Part shown: piece after piece, positions 10,346 through 22,016 of the stretch
How the letters are laid out: the number at the start of each line of letters is the position of its first letter
Numbering within the stretch: the stretch's first letter is position 1
Assembly: GCF_963678635.1 (NCBI RefSeq)
Contig: NC_087068.1
Coordinates: 10,796,027-10,860,026, forward strand
DNA from: Symsagittifera roscoffensis
Taxonomy: Eukaryota; Xenacoelomorpha; Acoela; Convolutidae
Length of the DNA stretch: 64,000 bases
Reading direction: 5' to 3'
Position numbers and translations under genes: made by a program
Notes under the pieces: model-generated
The model's database searches: none
Told to the model about the DNA's origin: nothing
What the model saw: the letters and a program-made list of their open reading frames with translations, nothing else

Positions 10346-11060
10346 CTGCCTTTTTTAAGAAAGGGGGGAGATTGTTAAGCAGAATAAAACAGTCGGCTTT
10401 TCGACCTCTCGGAAAGTAGTAAATTAGAATTCGCAATAGAAGAAAAAAGAATATAATTGCTGTATAAAAGTCTATGCATCAACACAGGAAAGTGTGATGA
10501 AAATTAGTTCAGGTTTTCAGATTAGTTGCTTAAATAGTATTTAGTAAAGTCAATTGAATAAATGATGAAAATGTGACGAGTTTACTGCTGGAACAAGAAC
10601 ATCAATTTAAGAATTAGCATATACATAAAAACACATATTTATATAAAGTTAAATTTAATTCAAAGTTAAAACATTAGGAAAAAAAAGTTATATACAAATT
10701 TTCTAATGTAAACGGAACCCATTAGAAGATACGTATATCCAGTATGTAAGCCATGTAATTCTAATCCAGTATGTACGCCATGTATTTTTGTGCGTACATA
10801 CTGGATTAGATCGCTCTTCGCTAGTGTAGAACTTTTTCAATTTATTCTTACTTGTTGAAGTAATGTTAAAATTCCATAATTTTACAGGCAATTACTAATT
10901 TTTGACTTATTTATTGAGTCATAAATCGATCGTTTTATAGGCAGATGTTTTCGCAAAATTAGTTGTTCTAGTTCTCAATGCACACTTCCCTTGGAAAAAC
11001 TGCACTTAAAAAGATCATAAGTCAATAACAAACATCAAACAACTTCACAAAGCTTAACAT
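10346..11060. other. A+T-rich spacer, no gene seen
   Basis: Nothing is supported here beyond two short direct repeats: ATCCAGTATGTA-GCCATGTA occurs twice at about 10737-10790, with an inverted GTACATACTGGAT copy just after it, a small hairpin-capable cluster. Confidence 0.4.
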
Positions 11061-11291
11061 TTATTGAACAATAAATTTATCAACAGTTATAAATTTGTCC
11101 AGAAATTGAGAGAATTCATTGAATTCGTTCAGAGCATAATTGACATAGGCAACTCGTTTCATACTCTCATTCTCCTTTGCAGTGAATGTTCGAATCTGAG
11201 TAAAGGGAGGCTTGTTGATTTTGCACTTCTTGATCGTGACAAATTTATTTTTTGTATTGCAACTTGCCTGGTGAAAGTTTACAAATGGCAA
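11061..11291 (-). CDS. Candidate minus-strand terminal exon, unknown protein
   Basis: A 76-codon minus-strand frame with KPPFTQIRTFTAKENESMKR and ALNEFNEFSQFLDKF. Its stop codon overlaps an AATAAA (minus strand TTGTTCAATAAATG), a compact arrangement of stop and polyadenylation signal. Third-position composition and the balanced amino-acid mix look coding, but I cannot assign a family. It lies at the 3' end, on the same strand, of the decayed exons at 13558 and 15573-16661 and might be part of the same ancestral gene. The opposite strand is also open over this stretch, which weakens the case. Confidence 0.33.
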   Translation of the reverse strand: MPFVNFHQASCNTKNKFVTIKKCKINKPPFTQIRTFTAKENESMKRVAYVNYALNEFNEFSQFLDKFITVDKFIVQ

Positions 11292-11336
11292 ACTCCTGAT
11301 CCATTCCGGTCTCTGTAATGATTCAGTTCGTCTTTA

Positions 11337-12900
11337 GGATCGAGTATAACATCGAGATCAGGTTTTCAGTATCGTGAATACTTTATTTCTAACTGCCGAG
11401 GTTGCTTCTGCTTTTTTTTTCAGAACAGACTTGCTGCTTCTTCTCCATTTGTCCAAACTTATTTTTCATGAATACATTGAAAGCACTGTTGAAATGTTAT
11501 CTTCTCCTGGTAGGATTTTTGGAACCAAGCAAATCTCTTCCTCTTGTTCAGTTTTTTGTGAATCGAACTGATTTTTTGGGAAAAAATATATATAAAAAAC
11601 AAGGAATTCACTGTCTTTACAATTTGTACTGATACAGATTCTTTTCAGTTATTGTTACATCAAGCGGAGAAGTATTTAATCAGCTCAGTCGATCATTTCA
11701 ACATACTTGACAATGGTTAGGAGCCAAATTTATGCGTACTAAGGCAAAGAAGCTACGCAATTGAAGTAAAATCAAGAGATATCATCTATCTTCTAATCAG
11801 AACTTAGCTTCCACGCAAATATTCAGTTTAGTGTTTCTGAACAGAATTCCAAAAAATTAAAATTCAAAAAATGATTCCGAATGAAATAAAAAAACTGATT
11901 TTTTCAATAGCGGCCCTGGTTCTGTACATAGTGTACTTGATTTTTGAAGTAAACAAAAAACTGATTCAAACAGTTTTTGATTTAGCAGAATTTACTGTGG
12001 AATTTTTAATAAACAAGCTTTTGCTCTAAAATAGCTTAATGAAAACGAGAAGAAATTAAACACTCATTTTAGATTATAATGTAAGCAGACAAAACAATCG
12101 TTAAGAAAAACAACAATTCAGCTAGTTTTCGAGTTTTTTCTCACAATATTCTTCATGTGCAACTCCATGTATTCTCGTCCATATAGACTCTCTTTCTGTT
12201 TATTCGAATATTTTTTTTTATTTACGTTCTTTAACGAATGATTTCAATGTTTCGCGAATCATGCGGGTAATTTTTTTAGGGACTTACACTCTTCTAGAAT
12301 TTTTGTAGAAGATTTCAAATTGAACAATTTCTTCGAAAATAGTCATTTGCAGTGAATGTTCATCTAAAAGCAAATGAAAAGTTTCTCAGATCCCATTTTC
12401 ATCAAAATTGATTTTTTTTCACTTGAATCATATAAAAAACCATATTTACTCGTCAAAGCTATTCAAGACATACTTTTTTATCTGAACTGTTTGATTCTTT
12501 ATGTCTCTGAAATGTTGAAATTGTGTAAAAAATTCTATCAATCACGTCACCTAGATGAAACAAGTACAGTTTGCTCTTGAACTTTTGATTGATTGACTCT
12601 CACACGAGTGGAATGGAAACTTTAAATTTTTAAAATTTTTCAAACACTGCAATAATTATATATTTAAATTCTCATCAATTACATTGTACAAAAAGATTTT
12701 AATTTCAAAGCAATTATGTACAAAAACACCACACAGAGAGCTGTCGATCAGCCGGCAAGTTTCTAATTGCTTTTGTTCTTGGATCGATCACTGGAGGCTT
12801 TGGTTCACAGAGTTCTTCATCTTTGTCGAGGTCGATGATTCTTTGTCATCCCAAGAAAAGAGAAGTCGTCGACTGGTTGTGCAATAAAAAGTGAATCAAG
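11337..12900. repeat. Diverged segmental duplicate, copy 1
   Basis: Matches 13637-15790 in the same order and orientation. Shared blocks include AGGATCGAGTATA, GCCGAGGTTGCTTCTGC, the AGCGGCCCTGGTTCTGTACA block (11911 versus 14263), CAATCACGTCACCTAGATGA, and the exon-like block at 12714-12888. The copies differ by many substitutions and small indels, so the duplication is old. Confidence 0.85.
12714..12888 (-). pseudogene. Decayed exon, duplicate of 15573-15746
   Basis: On the minus strand this encodes IDLDKDEELCEPKPPVIDP followed by a TKAI..LPA segment, closely matching the copy at 15573-15746. A one-base indel and a TGA break the frame upstream. The splice acceptor that is intact in the other copy (TTTACAG) has become TTCACTT. 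The conserved peptide across two diverged DNA copies is the reason to regard both as former coding sequence. Confidence 0.5.
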
Positions 12901-12963
12901 AATTTTTTATTAGTTGATCTTAACATGCGCATTTACTTGTCCCATCCTCTGCATCGTTCCGAG

Positions 12964-13625
12964 GTGATATGCGTTAAGCAACCTTCAAAGTAGACTGGTA
13001 CGTACCAAGAAACTGCAATTTTTCAAAAACTGAATAAAATTGTAGTTTTTACAACATTGGGTGAATTTATCTTAAGTGTTTAGTTTTGCAAAATGTTATA
13101 TGTGCATCGTAAAAGAAAGTCCAACAAAAATTTGTAGAAATTTGCCTACAATCAAAAAACGATTCGGGACACTTGGTACAATAATGTTTTTTGAGTTTTT
13201 GTTTTGGTTTGACTTTTTGCTTTTGTTCAAAGAGTTTAACTGGGGGAAAATTATATGCAAAAAATAATAAGTTCAAAATGTTGATAAACTCTCAATTGAA
13301 AATGATCCGGAAAAATTAATTTAACGGAAAAGACGGCAAAATCAACCGACACTTGTAAAAACTGTTTGTTATTGCGTTCTTTTCATTTTAAATTGCATGT
13401 TATGTTTTATACATGCAGTGTATAAATTGCATGTTATGTTTTATACATGCAGTGTATAACAATTGCATGTTATGTTTTCAAATGCATGCAATAAATTGCT
13501 AAGAATTTTTTTTGTCTACAAGATATCGAAGAACAGAACCACTGCTTATTACTAATTTTAACGAAATTTTTGCATTTGAGCTGCGGCCTTTTCCAAGCGA
13601 ACAATTTGAGACTCTGTATTAAGTG
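12964..13625. repeat. Diverged duplicate of 17598-18185
   Basis: Both segments begin ATGCGTTAAGCAACCTTCAA and run in parallel through the AAACTGCAATTTTTCAAAA block, a GTTTTGGTTTGACNTNTTGC block and the exon-like CCTTTTCCAA block. Together with the 11337/13637 pair they show that a longer segment was duplicated and one copy then rearranged. Confidence 0.75.
13387..13490. repeat. Short tandem repeat, about 37-bp unit
   Basis: The phrase AAATTGCATGTTATGTTTTA TACATGCAGTGTAT occurs twice almost perfectly and a third time partially. Each unit carries GCATG and ATGCA inverted words. Confidence 0.85.
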
Positions 13626-13632
13626 AGTTCCA
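13558..13632 (-). pseudogene. Candidate minus-strand terminal exon fragment
   Basis: The minus strand encodes LNTESQIVRLEKAAAQMQKF then Arg and a TAA stop. The heptad-like spacing (I, L, A, M) suggests a coiled-coil end of a protein. The same frame stays open upstream to 13800, but that part is low-complexity, so I call only the last 24 codons. The duplicate at about 18120-18165 keeps the DNA similarity but not the frame. Confidence 0.33.
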
Positions 13633-14038
13633 CTTTAGGATCGAGTATAGGTCCGTGAACACTTTATGTCCGTGAACACAGAACCCTGAACACTTTATTT
13701 TTAATTGCCGAGGTTGCTTCTGCTTTTTTTTCAGAACAGACTTGCTGCTTCTCCATTTGTCCAAACTCAATTTTTTTGAATAATTGAAAACACAGTTCAA
13801 TTGTTATCTTCTCTTCGTAGCAGTTTTGGAACCTAGCAGATCTCTAATTTTTGTTTGATTTTTTGAAAATTCAATTTAATTGGGACTAGTTTTTTTTTAT
13901 ACGTTTCGATATAGAACAGCAAACTGATAAAATGAAACGAATCGAAAAACAAAATTGACGCGTGAATAAGAAAGAAACTTCTCCTAAAAAATCCACAATT
14001 GTCTGCAAAAATCAATCTTCCAGTTTGCAGCTGCTAAA

Positions 14039-14238
14039 NNNNNNNNNNNNNNNNNNNNNNNNNNNNNNNNNNNNNNNNNNNNNNNNNNNNNNNNNNNNNN
14101 NNNNNNNNNNNNNNNNNNNNNNNNNNNNNNNNNNNNNNNNNNNNNNNNNNNNNNNNNNNNNNNNNNNNNNNNNNNNNNNNNNNNNNNNNNNNNNNNNNNN
14201 NNNNNNNNNNNNNNNNNNNNNNNNNNNNNNNNNNNNNN
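14039..14238. other. Assembly gap (200 N)
   Basis: Exactly 200 N, probably a placeholder length. It lies inside a duplicated block next to poly(A), where assembly is hard, so the true distance is unknown. Confidence 1.
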
Positions 14239-15572
14239 AAAAAAAAACGGATTTTTTCGATAGCGGCCCTGGTTCTGTACATAGTGTACTTGATTTTTGA
14301 AGTAAACAAAAAATTGATTCAAACAGTTTTTGATTTAGCAGTATTTACTGTAGAATTTTTAATAAACAAGCTTTTGCTCTAAAATAGCTTTATGAAAACG
14401 AGAAGAAATTAAACACTCATTTTAGATTAGAGTGTAAGCAGACAAAACAATCGTTAAGAAAAATAACAATTCAGCTAGTTTTCTTGTTTTTTTCTCACGT
14501 TATTCTTCATGTGCAACTCCATTTATTCTCGTCCATATAGACTCTCTTTCTGTTTAATCGAATTTTTTTTCCTTTACGTTCTTTAACGAATGGTTTCAAT
14601 GTTTCGCGAATCATGCAGGTAATTTTTTAAGGGACTTACACACTTCTCGAATTTTTGTAGAAGATTTCAAAATGAACAATTTTTTCGAAAATAGTCATTT
14701 GCAGTGAATGTTCATCCATAAGCAAATGAAAATTTCACAAGTTTCTCAAATCCCATTTTCATCAAAATTGGTTTTTTTTCACTTGAATCATACAAAAACC
14801 ATTTTTACTCGTCAAAGCTATTCAGGACATACTTTTTTATCTGAACTGTTTGATTCTTCATGTCTTTGAAAAGTTGAAATTGTGTAAATAATTATATCAA
14901 TCACGTCACCTAGATGAAACAAGTACAGTTTGCTCTTGAACTTTTGATTGATTGACTCTCACACGAGTGGAATGAAAACTTTAATTATTTTTTCAAAAAA
15001 TTGGAAGACTAAAAGCGTTTTTTTAAATACTTAATTATCTCAGATGTAAATAGTCTTTGTTAATATAGAAACTTGTTTAAAAATTATGCAAAAATCTCTT
15101 GAAATTTTTAATCAAGATAAAAAATTTTCTTTGAGGTTGCAAGTTTTTTTCTAATTTTCAACAGGTTGCAAGAAAGTGTTTTTTTTTACTTTTTTTTTCA
15201 AACTAGATGCAAAAAATCCTACAAACTTTTAAGAAAATCCAAAAAGTTTTAAAGTTTTCTCATCAGGAAGAAAATCAACTTGCAAAAAAAATTGCGCCGA
15301 GTTTTGTAACAAATTGCTAAAATTGTTTCAATTAATTAACAAGATTCAAAAGTCATTTCATGTTTTCGAAAACAACCTGCAAAGTTTGTCCTACATTTTT
15401 GCAAACAAACTAAGATTTTTTAAAGATCTTTTCAAACATTGCAATATTTATTTAATTATTTTCTGATCATTTACATGTTAAAAAAATCTTTACAGATGTT
15501 TTGAAGTTGAATCGTTAAAGATTTATTTTCAAAATAGAAGTGAGCAACATCAGACAGTTATGTACAGAAACA

Positions 15573-15746
15573 TCAATCAAAGAGGTGTCGAGCAGCCGGC
15601 AATTCCTCAATTGCTTTTCTTGTTGGATCGGTCACTGGAGTCTTTGGTTGACAGAGTTCTTCATCTTTGTCGATGTCGATGGGGTTTATAGCAGATCCTT
15701 CGTCATCTCAAGGGCAGGAGAAGTTGTCGACTGGTTGTTCAATAAA
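15573..15746 (-). pseudogene. Terminal exon of decayed minus-strand gene
   Basis: The minus strand encodes FIEQPVDNFSCP, a TGA, then DDEGSAINPIDIDKDEELCQ and PKTPVTDPTRKAIEELPAAR ending HLFD and TGA. It starts right after an intact acceptor TTTACAG and is preceded by a 48-bp intron (15747-15794, GTAAAT...TTACAG) that joins it in frame to 15795-15971. The peptide is acidic and hydrophilic, with no recognised domain. The internal TGA suggests a pseudogene, or sequence error, or an unannotated splice. The duplicate at 12714-12888 conserves the central peptide. Confidence 0.48.
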
Positions 15747-15794
15747 CTGTAAATCAAGAATTTTTTGCTAGTTCATCTTAACATGCGCATTTAC

Positions 15795-15971
15795 TTGTCC
15801 TATCCTCTGCATCGCTGCGAGTTGATTTTCATTGATGGGCACTTGCATTTGGTGATTTTCGTCTCTTCTCATTGTCTCATTCAAGTATCAAACTAGAATT
15901 GGGACTTCCACTTGAGTAAGAAAATCCCAAAGACTCAATTGACCACCTTGATGGTCATCCTTTTCCGGAAA
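15795..15971 (-). pseudogene. Internal exon of decayed minus-strand gene
   Basis: Bounded on the minus strand by TTTATTTGCAG (acceptor, ending at 15972) and CAA/GTAAATG (donor). Its longest frame reads FPEKDDHQGGQLSLWDFLTQ, has one TGA, then MRRDENHQMQVPINENQLAA and MQRIGQ, and continues in frame across the 48-bp intron. Compared with the flanks, the composition is coding-like. I do not recognise the family. One in-frame TGA indicates decay or error. Confidence 0.48.
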
Positions 15972-16521
15972 CTGCAAATAAAAAAGATACTGAGAATTGA
16001 GGAAAGACAAAAAAATGAATGATTTAGAGCTGAGAAAAGAGGTGGTTGACGCTAGTTAAGTTGACAATAAAATGAGTTAGAGATGCTTTCAATTCAATTG
16101 CATGGGTTTATCTCAACCGAATAGAGATTTCTTTTATTGATGGTAGACGTATCCAAAAACAATTCAGCTTCCCCTTAAGGAAGTTTTTTTTATAAAATGT
16201 CATATCCAACCCGAATTCAACTTCCTTATAAAAATTTTTTTCACAAAAATTGAATCCAGTCAAAATTAAAGTTTTATTATCAATTTGTAACACTTTGCCG
16301 TTTCCAATGAGAAAAAAAAATTGTTTTGAATGTTTGTTAAATTTAGCGTTTTGTTTTCAATCAAAAAACGTTTTCCTTTAAAGAAACTAGATCTTTCAAA
16401 AAAGAGTAAAAATACCACAAAAAAGTCGCAAAAATCTTTGACCATTCGTTGTGTGCGGTAAAAACAAAAAACTTTGCCTACATAATGAAAAAAAAAGAAA
16501 TTAATTAACAAAAAATAGTAC

Positions 16522-16661
16522 CTCTGCAGTTTTTCTAATCCAGTCGGTTGATTTTTTTGTTCATAAGTAATGTGAATTTCTTTATGTTGGAGATGACCAT
16601 ATTCAATGCTGATGAACTTTCCGGGCAAATCTCTGGAATTTTTCTTTCCCAAACCAATCAT
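16522..16661 (-). CDS. Candidate upstream exon, unknown gene
   Basis: The minus strand encodes MIGLGKKNSRDLPGKFISIE and YGHLQHKEIHITYEQKNQPT, then GLEKLQR, ending at a donor AG/GTACTA. It is 46 codons with no stops and a mixed, plausible composition. It lies 550 bp upstream of the exon at 15795-15971 on the same strand. The splice phase to that exon does not match if the donor is used as written, so another small exon may lie between, or one boundary is wrong. The ATG could be the true start or an internal Met. Confidence 0.42.
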
Positions 16662-17590
16662 ACAAAATTTTAAACTTTAAAAAACCTTAATGAAATGGAG
16701 GCAAATTTTTTTTCTCAGAGTTTTGACAGATTTGGGTATTGGGTAGGGTAGATAAAATTTCGTTGGTATGTTATCAAAGAATTTTTGACTAATCTCAAGT
16801 TCTCTAGAACAAGAAAAAATTTTTCTTTTCAGGTGTATTTCAAATGTAAATTTAAGGCTTTGATACGCATTACTAGGATCAAATGTAAGCTTTTTAATTG
16901 AGTAAACTTTCTGAAGAGTCCTAGGTTCAGTCGGGAAACTCTATTTTCTACAAAATAAACGTCTAAAAAATCTATAAAAGTAAGAGTAAACGTCTATTTC
17001 AGCAATAAGGGAATCGATTGGATTTTTTCTTTCTTGTACAGTGAATAGAGAAAATTCAAGTGTTTTGTAAAAAAGATTTTTTTCCAAATAATGATAAAAC
17101 TGCTTCCAAAATTTAATGAAACTTTTTTGAAAACTGTCTATTCTGATTGGTTGGTTTCGAATAAGATAAGTTAATTTTATTTTGGCAGCAGCAAAAATAA
17201 TTTTTTTCCTATACGTTAACAGCTAAAATTAACAGTTCTATACTTTATATAACAACTCGAAAAAAAAAATGTCTGAAAAATCATAGAAAGTATTAATCTC
17301 CAATAAAGCTATATTTCGAAATGGACCTACATGGACCTACATTACAAATCTTCAACTTTGATGAGTACCAAGTACTAACTTCTTGATTTAAGTACAGGTT
17401 AAGTCTTGCATTTCCTAAATTGCCGTCGCTGAATAGAAACGAGAGAGTTGCATGTTTTCAACGTGGCAGAGTGTACAGACGCGCACAAGCACCAAGACAT
17501 TGTAAGCACTGAGGCATTTTGAAGTGTTTGAACTGTAAGTTTTATCTTGTTTACTTTTGGTGTCGAAGTTATTGTCAAAACTTGCACGGC
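16662..17590. other. A+T-rich spacer, no gene supported
   Basis: A G+C-richer island at about 17400-17590 has a minus-strand ATG frame beginning MPQCLQCLGACARLYTLPR, but it is only 19 codons and I do not call it. The rest shows nothing recognisable. Confidence 0.35.
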
Positions 17591-17597
17591 AGTCGAG

Positions 17598-18185
17598 TAT
17601 GCGTTAAGCAACCTTCAAAGTAGACTGGCATGAACCAGGAAACTGCAATTTTTCAAAATGAATAACTAAAAAAAATTACAGTATATACAACAGTGGGTGA
17701 ATTTTTCATAAGCAAATAGTTTTCAAAACGTTATATATGCATTGTAAAAGAATGGCTAACAAAAATTCATCGAATTTTGTCTCCAATCAAAAAGCAATTA
17801 GGGACACGTTACATTTTAATGTTTTTTGAGTAATTGTTTTGGTTTGACCTGTTGCTTTCGTTCAAAGATTTTAACTTGGGGAAAATCATACGCAATCATT
17901 AATGAGTTCAAATTGGTGTGAAATTCTCATTGGAAAAAGATCCAGAACTCCTTTTTCACGGAAAAGAAGGCAACTTATGAAAACAGTTGTATTTTTTTTT
18001 AAATTTTAAAGTGCATATTATTTTTTAATGATTGGACACGCATGCATTAAATTGTTAAAAGTTTTTTTTGTCTAGAAAACAACGAACAACTAAACCGTTG
18101 GGCTTTTCTCTAATTAAAAAAAATATTTGGGCAGCGCGCCTTTTCCAAAAGAGTAGTTAGAGACTTTTGCATTAAGATTCATGAT
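17598..18185. repeat. Diverged duplicate of 12964-13625
   Basis: See 12964-13625. The exon-like block at 18120-18165 is frame-broken relative to 13558-13632. Confidence 0.75.
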
Positions 18186-18189
18186 TCTT

Positions 18190-19145
18190 TTTATTGTTTT
18201 TTCCGGAACAGTTTTTGATTTTTGACAGGGAAAAGATAAACAATCTGATGTTTTTGCTGATTTGAGCCTATCATGATAAAAACTAATTTGTGGTTTTTGG
18301 CATGAAAAATTGCTTCAAGAATAAAACGTATGAAATAAAACAAAAATTTACAACTTTCTGGTTCAGAAAAATCTTATTTGAAAACGATTGTTCAAAAAAC
18401 CTTATTTTTTTCTCTGAAAGTTCGTTTCTGCCTACAATTTTATCCGAGATTGGTTCATTTAGAAGAAACTAGTTGAAGCAGAAACCAAGGCAAATCTAAA
18501 TTAAAATAAGGGAAAAATCATATTGAAGTTTCTTGGAACAAAATTAGCTTGAACTTTGGTAACAAACAATAGCTTAAGAGATTGTCAAACAAAGAAGTAA
18601 AAGTTCTCGAGCGTAGACAGTTTTATAAAACTGATACGAATTTTTATCAATTGTTAAATAAAAAGAAAATATATAGAAATTAGTGTTTTCAAGAAGAATT
18701 TAACTTAGTTAAATCTTACTTAGATTTAAAAAAGATCGGATAAATGATACAGGTTTTTCAACTAAATTAACTTTTTGCGTTAAATTTTTTGCTGCATCTA
18801 CAAATTTTATTTGTATAAATTGATGCAAATATTACGCTGCTTGTTTTTATTTTTGGCTAATTGCCCGTGTAGGGTAATTAACTAAAAATATTGGATTTTT
18901 GGAAAACTCATGATATGTGAAGTTTATCTTGAAAAAAAAATAGATTACGCATACTTATGCAGTGGTTTTGGTTGATTTTCACCAAAATTCTGAAAATGTG
19001 TTTTTACTCATTTCAAGTAATTTTAGCAGCAAAATTTTGTTTTCGCATCGATGATATCAACAATAAATAATGTGAAAGTCTCTACAGAAGGAGTAATTTC
19101 TGTTTTGGCAAGATCAGTTCAACACTAGTGCAGATGGAGTGCAGC
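18190..19145. other. A+T-rich spacer, nothing seen
   Basis: No open frame of coding character and no clear repeat boundary is visible. Confidence 0.35.
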
Positions 19146-19346
19146 CTGTATTTAGACAACCGCGTATTCATACTCTTCAGTATTTAGACAAATAGTGTAT
19201 GAACCAATCAGTATCGAGAAAAGACATAAATAATCAAAAATAAATCATAACTATTTATTAATTTCTTCTTTGTCTCGACTCTGATTGAACGAAACATTAT
19301 TTGTCTAAGCACTGACGAGTCTGAATACGCGGTTGTCTAAATACTG
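19146..19346. mobile_element. 201-bp MITE with long terminal inverted repeats
   Basis: The left arm CTGTATTTAGACAACCGCGT continues ATTCA-ACTC-TCAGT-TTAGACAAAT. The right arm is its reverse complement, ending ATACGCGGTTGTCTAAATAC then TG. The arms are about 55 bp with few mismatches. There is no coding sequence. The family is not assigned and the target duplication is not clear. Confidence 0.8.
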
Positions 19347-19699
19347 CTATGTAACCAGAATATATAAAAGAAAATTCAAAAGTTTCGAAAAGTATGTTTT
19401 TTAACCAATTGTTGTTGATTTTCTTTAATATTAGATTTAGAAGTTTTCAAAACTTGTTTTTTAATTCCTGTCATTGAAAAAAAAACATTTTCGCCTAGGA
19501 AAGTCTTGTGATAAGCTTTTAAAAGTTTCATTTTTTTTGGCTCTCTGGTAACTTTACTTGTTTTCTCTCTTGTATTTTCAAAATATGGGGGCTTGACGTG
19601 CTTAAAACTATCTGTCACAAGCATTCAGCTAAAACTGAGACGACTGCTTTATCGTTTAGATTGTGATTTTTTAATCCAGCCGAACTACAGTGTGACTTA

Positions 19700-20150
19700 T
19701 GGAACTTTGTTTTCAGAACGCCCATGATTGCAAACTTCAACAAGACTTTAATGCTCTGAAAATGAGTCAACTGTATGAACAAACAGTCAATCAGAAACGT
19801 TTCTTGAAAACGAAAAATTTAAAAACCCAGTGTATTTTTTTACTTTTTCAAAAAATTGTCCAGGATAGTTTTGTTGATTTCCTTGAGGTTTTCAACATGT
19901 CTAGTGTCGGCTATGCGTGATTTATTTTTGCTAATTGATAGACTGATGAAAATATGACGTTTAACAAGAACATTTCTGCCATTTTTTTTATCCGTTTTTT
20001 TTTCAACAAGTATTGTGTTTTTCGACTAATGCGCCGTATATTTTCTTGTTTTAAGTTGCTCACAAATTTGTGCTTTAGCAGATTAGATACTTCGGTTGCA
20101 ATTTTCAAGAACCAAGCTAAAAATTCTAGAACAAGGCGAAAAATTTAAGC
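19700..20150. repeat. Diverged low-copy repeat, copy 1 of 3
   Basis: Shares CTCTGAAAATGAGTCA-CTGT, CAGTCAATCAGAAACG and the following T-rich block with 22440-22910 and 23850-24280. In each copy the sequence then runs to a GACGTTTAA-A/CAA-AACAT-TCTGCCATTTT-like block and a TCTTGTTTTAA-TG block. The conserved order over about 450 bp implies an old duplicated unit. The frames are not conserved, so I do not call a gene. Confidence 0.7.
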
Positions 20151-20660
20151 AAATATGCCACTCTAATTCTGATTATATCTAAAAATAACTTACGTCAAAC
20201 TTATGAAAAAATTCACTAAATAAGCAAAAAAGACAGAACAAAAATCAATTTCAATTGAAGTATTAGTGCTCATTCAACTAACAAAACGACCGAAGTTTTT
20301 TTAGATGGCTGCAACTAATTAACATCGAAACCAAGCGCAATTCTTACCGAATTCAGTGGTCATGTAGTCGCAGTTTCTAATAAATTGGAAACATATCTCG
20401 CAGAAAAAGGCAAAAAGAAGCATATAAGCTGGCTTGATTGTGATATCCAAGAGAAAGGGAAAAAATTAGAAAAAATGTTTCAATTTACCACAAAAACGTG
20501 GCAATATCCAGCTTTGGTGCTTTTTCATTTGGCTCAAAAAGTTGAAAATTGACCAAAAAGTTTTTTTTTATCATTTCATCATTTCAACTTTCAGGTGGTC
20601 CTTTCTCAGGTGAACTTTTTGCTTTAAATTGTGTCAATACTTATAGGTAAAGTTAAAGGT
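20150..20660. other. A+T-rich spacer, nothing seen
   Basis: No recognisable feature. Confidence 0.35.
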
Positions 20661-20667
20661 TTGCATA

Positions 20668-20992
<325 letters not shown>

Positions 20993-21012
20993 CCTACGCT
21001 CTGAACAATTAA

Positions 21013-21120
21013 AATTCTCGCTCCGGAAAACACTGGGAGCCTGATGTACCCAAAGACACTTTTTACTACCACAATCCACCGGATGTTGAGCTGGCACTTG
21101 GACCTGGCGATGATGAGTAA
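21013..21120 (+). pseudogene. Candidate fossil terminal exon, unknown protein
   Basis: A plus-strand frame ends HWEPDVPKDTFYYHNPPDVE then LALGPGDDE and TAA at 21118-21120. The composition is acidic and proline-rich, like a natural protein C-terminus, and differs from the surrounding sequence. The frame opens only 36 codons upstream, immediately after the palindrome at 20668-20992. No strong splice acceptor was found, so any gene it belonged to was probably cut by that insertion. Not recognised. Confidence 0.33.
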
Positions 21121-21800
21121 AGTTATCAGTGAGCTCATTGATTTTGCCCAGACTCAGGTTGCTATCTTGGAAACTACCCGACTCTTACCACGCAGTATAT
21201 ATTTTGATTGAAAACAATAACAACAACAATTTTCTCAATTGTCTTGACCCCAGAGTCTCCTATTTGCTGAGCTTCATTAGTTTAATCTTGCAGACCAGTA
21301 AATAAATTATAAAAACTCAAGTCTCACTAACTAGAAGCTCAAGTCGCACTAAGCTGATAACAATCAAATTTTCCTGCATAACCTAAGTAAATGATATCTC
21401 AACCAATTCAGTCATCTTCAGGTTCAAAACTTTTTGTAGGGCCGATTCAATTTTTAAGATTTTTCAATAGACTCATCACAAAGTTATGTTTTGCAGTTGA
21501 TTCTTAGTTTGTTTTTAAATGTATACTATTGGAGCGATTGGAAGAAGTCCGAATGGTCCTTATACTAGAGCCCTTAAGTCTTAAATAACGGTAATTGAGT
21601 GCTCATAGTGGCGATAGAGGAAAAAGTTGAAGCAGGTGAGTGGAGGAGCCAATTTTGACAAAAAATAAAGAGAAATAAATGTGGCAGATAAATTGAATTG
21701 GAATTCAAAATTCAGATTAAACTCTCATTTGATTGTGATATGTTGGAAAGTGTCAAACTTATAAAGAAAATCACTGAACTAATTTTAAAAAACGACACAC

Positions 21801-22000
21801 ATTACGAGACCAAACTGTGCATTTTTTGCATTGTCAGCGGATTCCGCAACAAGGACGCTCCCTTTGTTCTTCTTTTGTTCTTTCCTTCTCTTTGATCGTT
21901 CCAACAAAATTTAAACATGTTTAAAGACTTGTCTCTGGAATCCAAGAACATACAGACCCAAAATTGTGCTCCTATCCAGTGCACAGTTTGGCCTCGTAAT
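21801..22000. mobile_element. 200-bp MITE
   Basis: The termini ATTACGAGACCAAACTGTGC and (right, reverse-complemented) ATTACGAGGCCAAACTGTGC form 20-bp inverted repeats with one mismatch. No coding potential. The short open frames on both strands here follow from the inverted structure. Confidence 0.8.
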
Positions 22001-22016
22001 ACAAAACTTGATTTTT

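Larger units (their letters stand above)
13637..15790. repeat. Diverged segmental duplicate, copy 2 (contains gap)
   Basis: The partner of 11337-12900. It contains the 200-N gap at 14039-14238 and an extra stretch of about 430 bp at 14990-15420 absent from copy 1. That stretch is A+T-rich with no feature I can name. Confidence 0.85.

Noticed and set aside
13962-14322. Open frames of over 90 codons across the gap
   Set aside because: Most residues are undetermined because the codons are N; there is no evidence of coding.
16108-16490. Minus-strand frame continuing beyond the exon at 16522
   Set aside because: After the donor the residues become Phe/Leu/Tyr-rich, driven by poly(A/T); read as intron.
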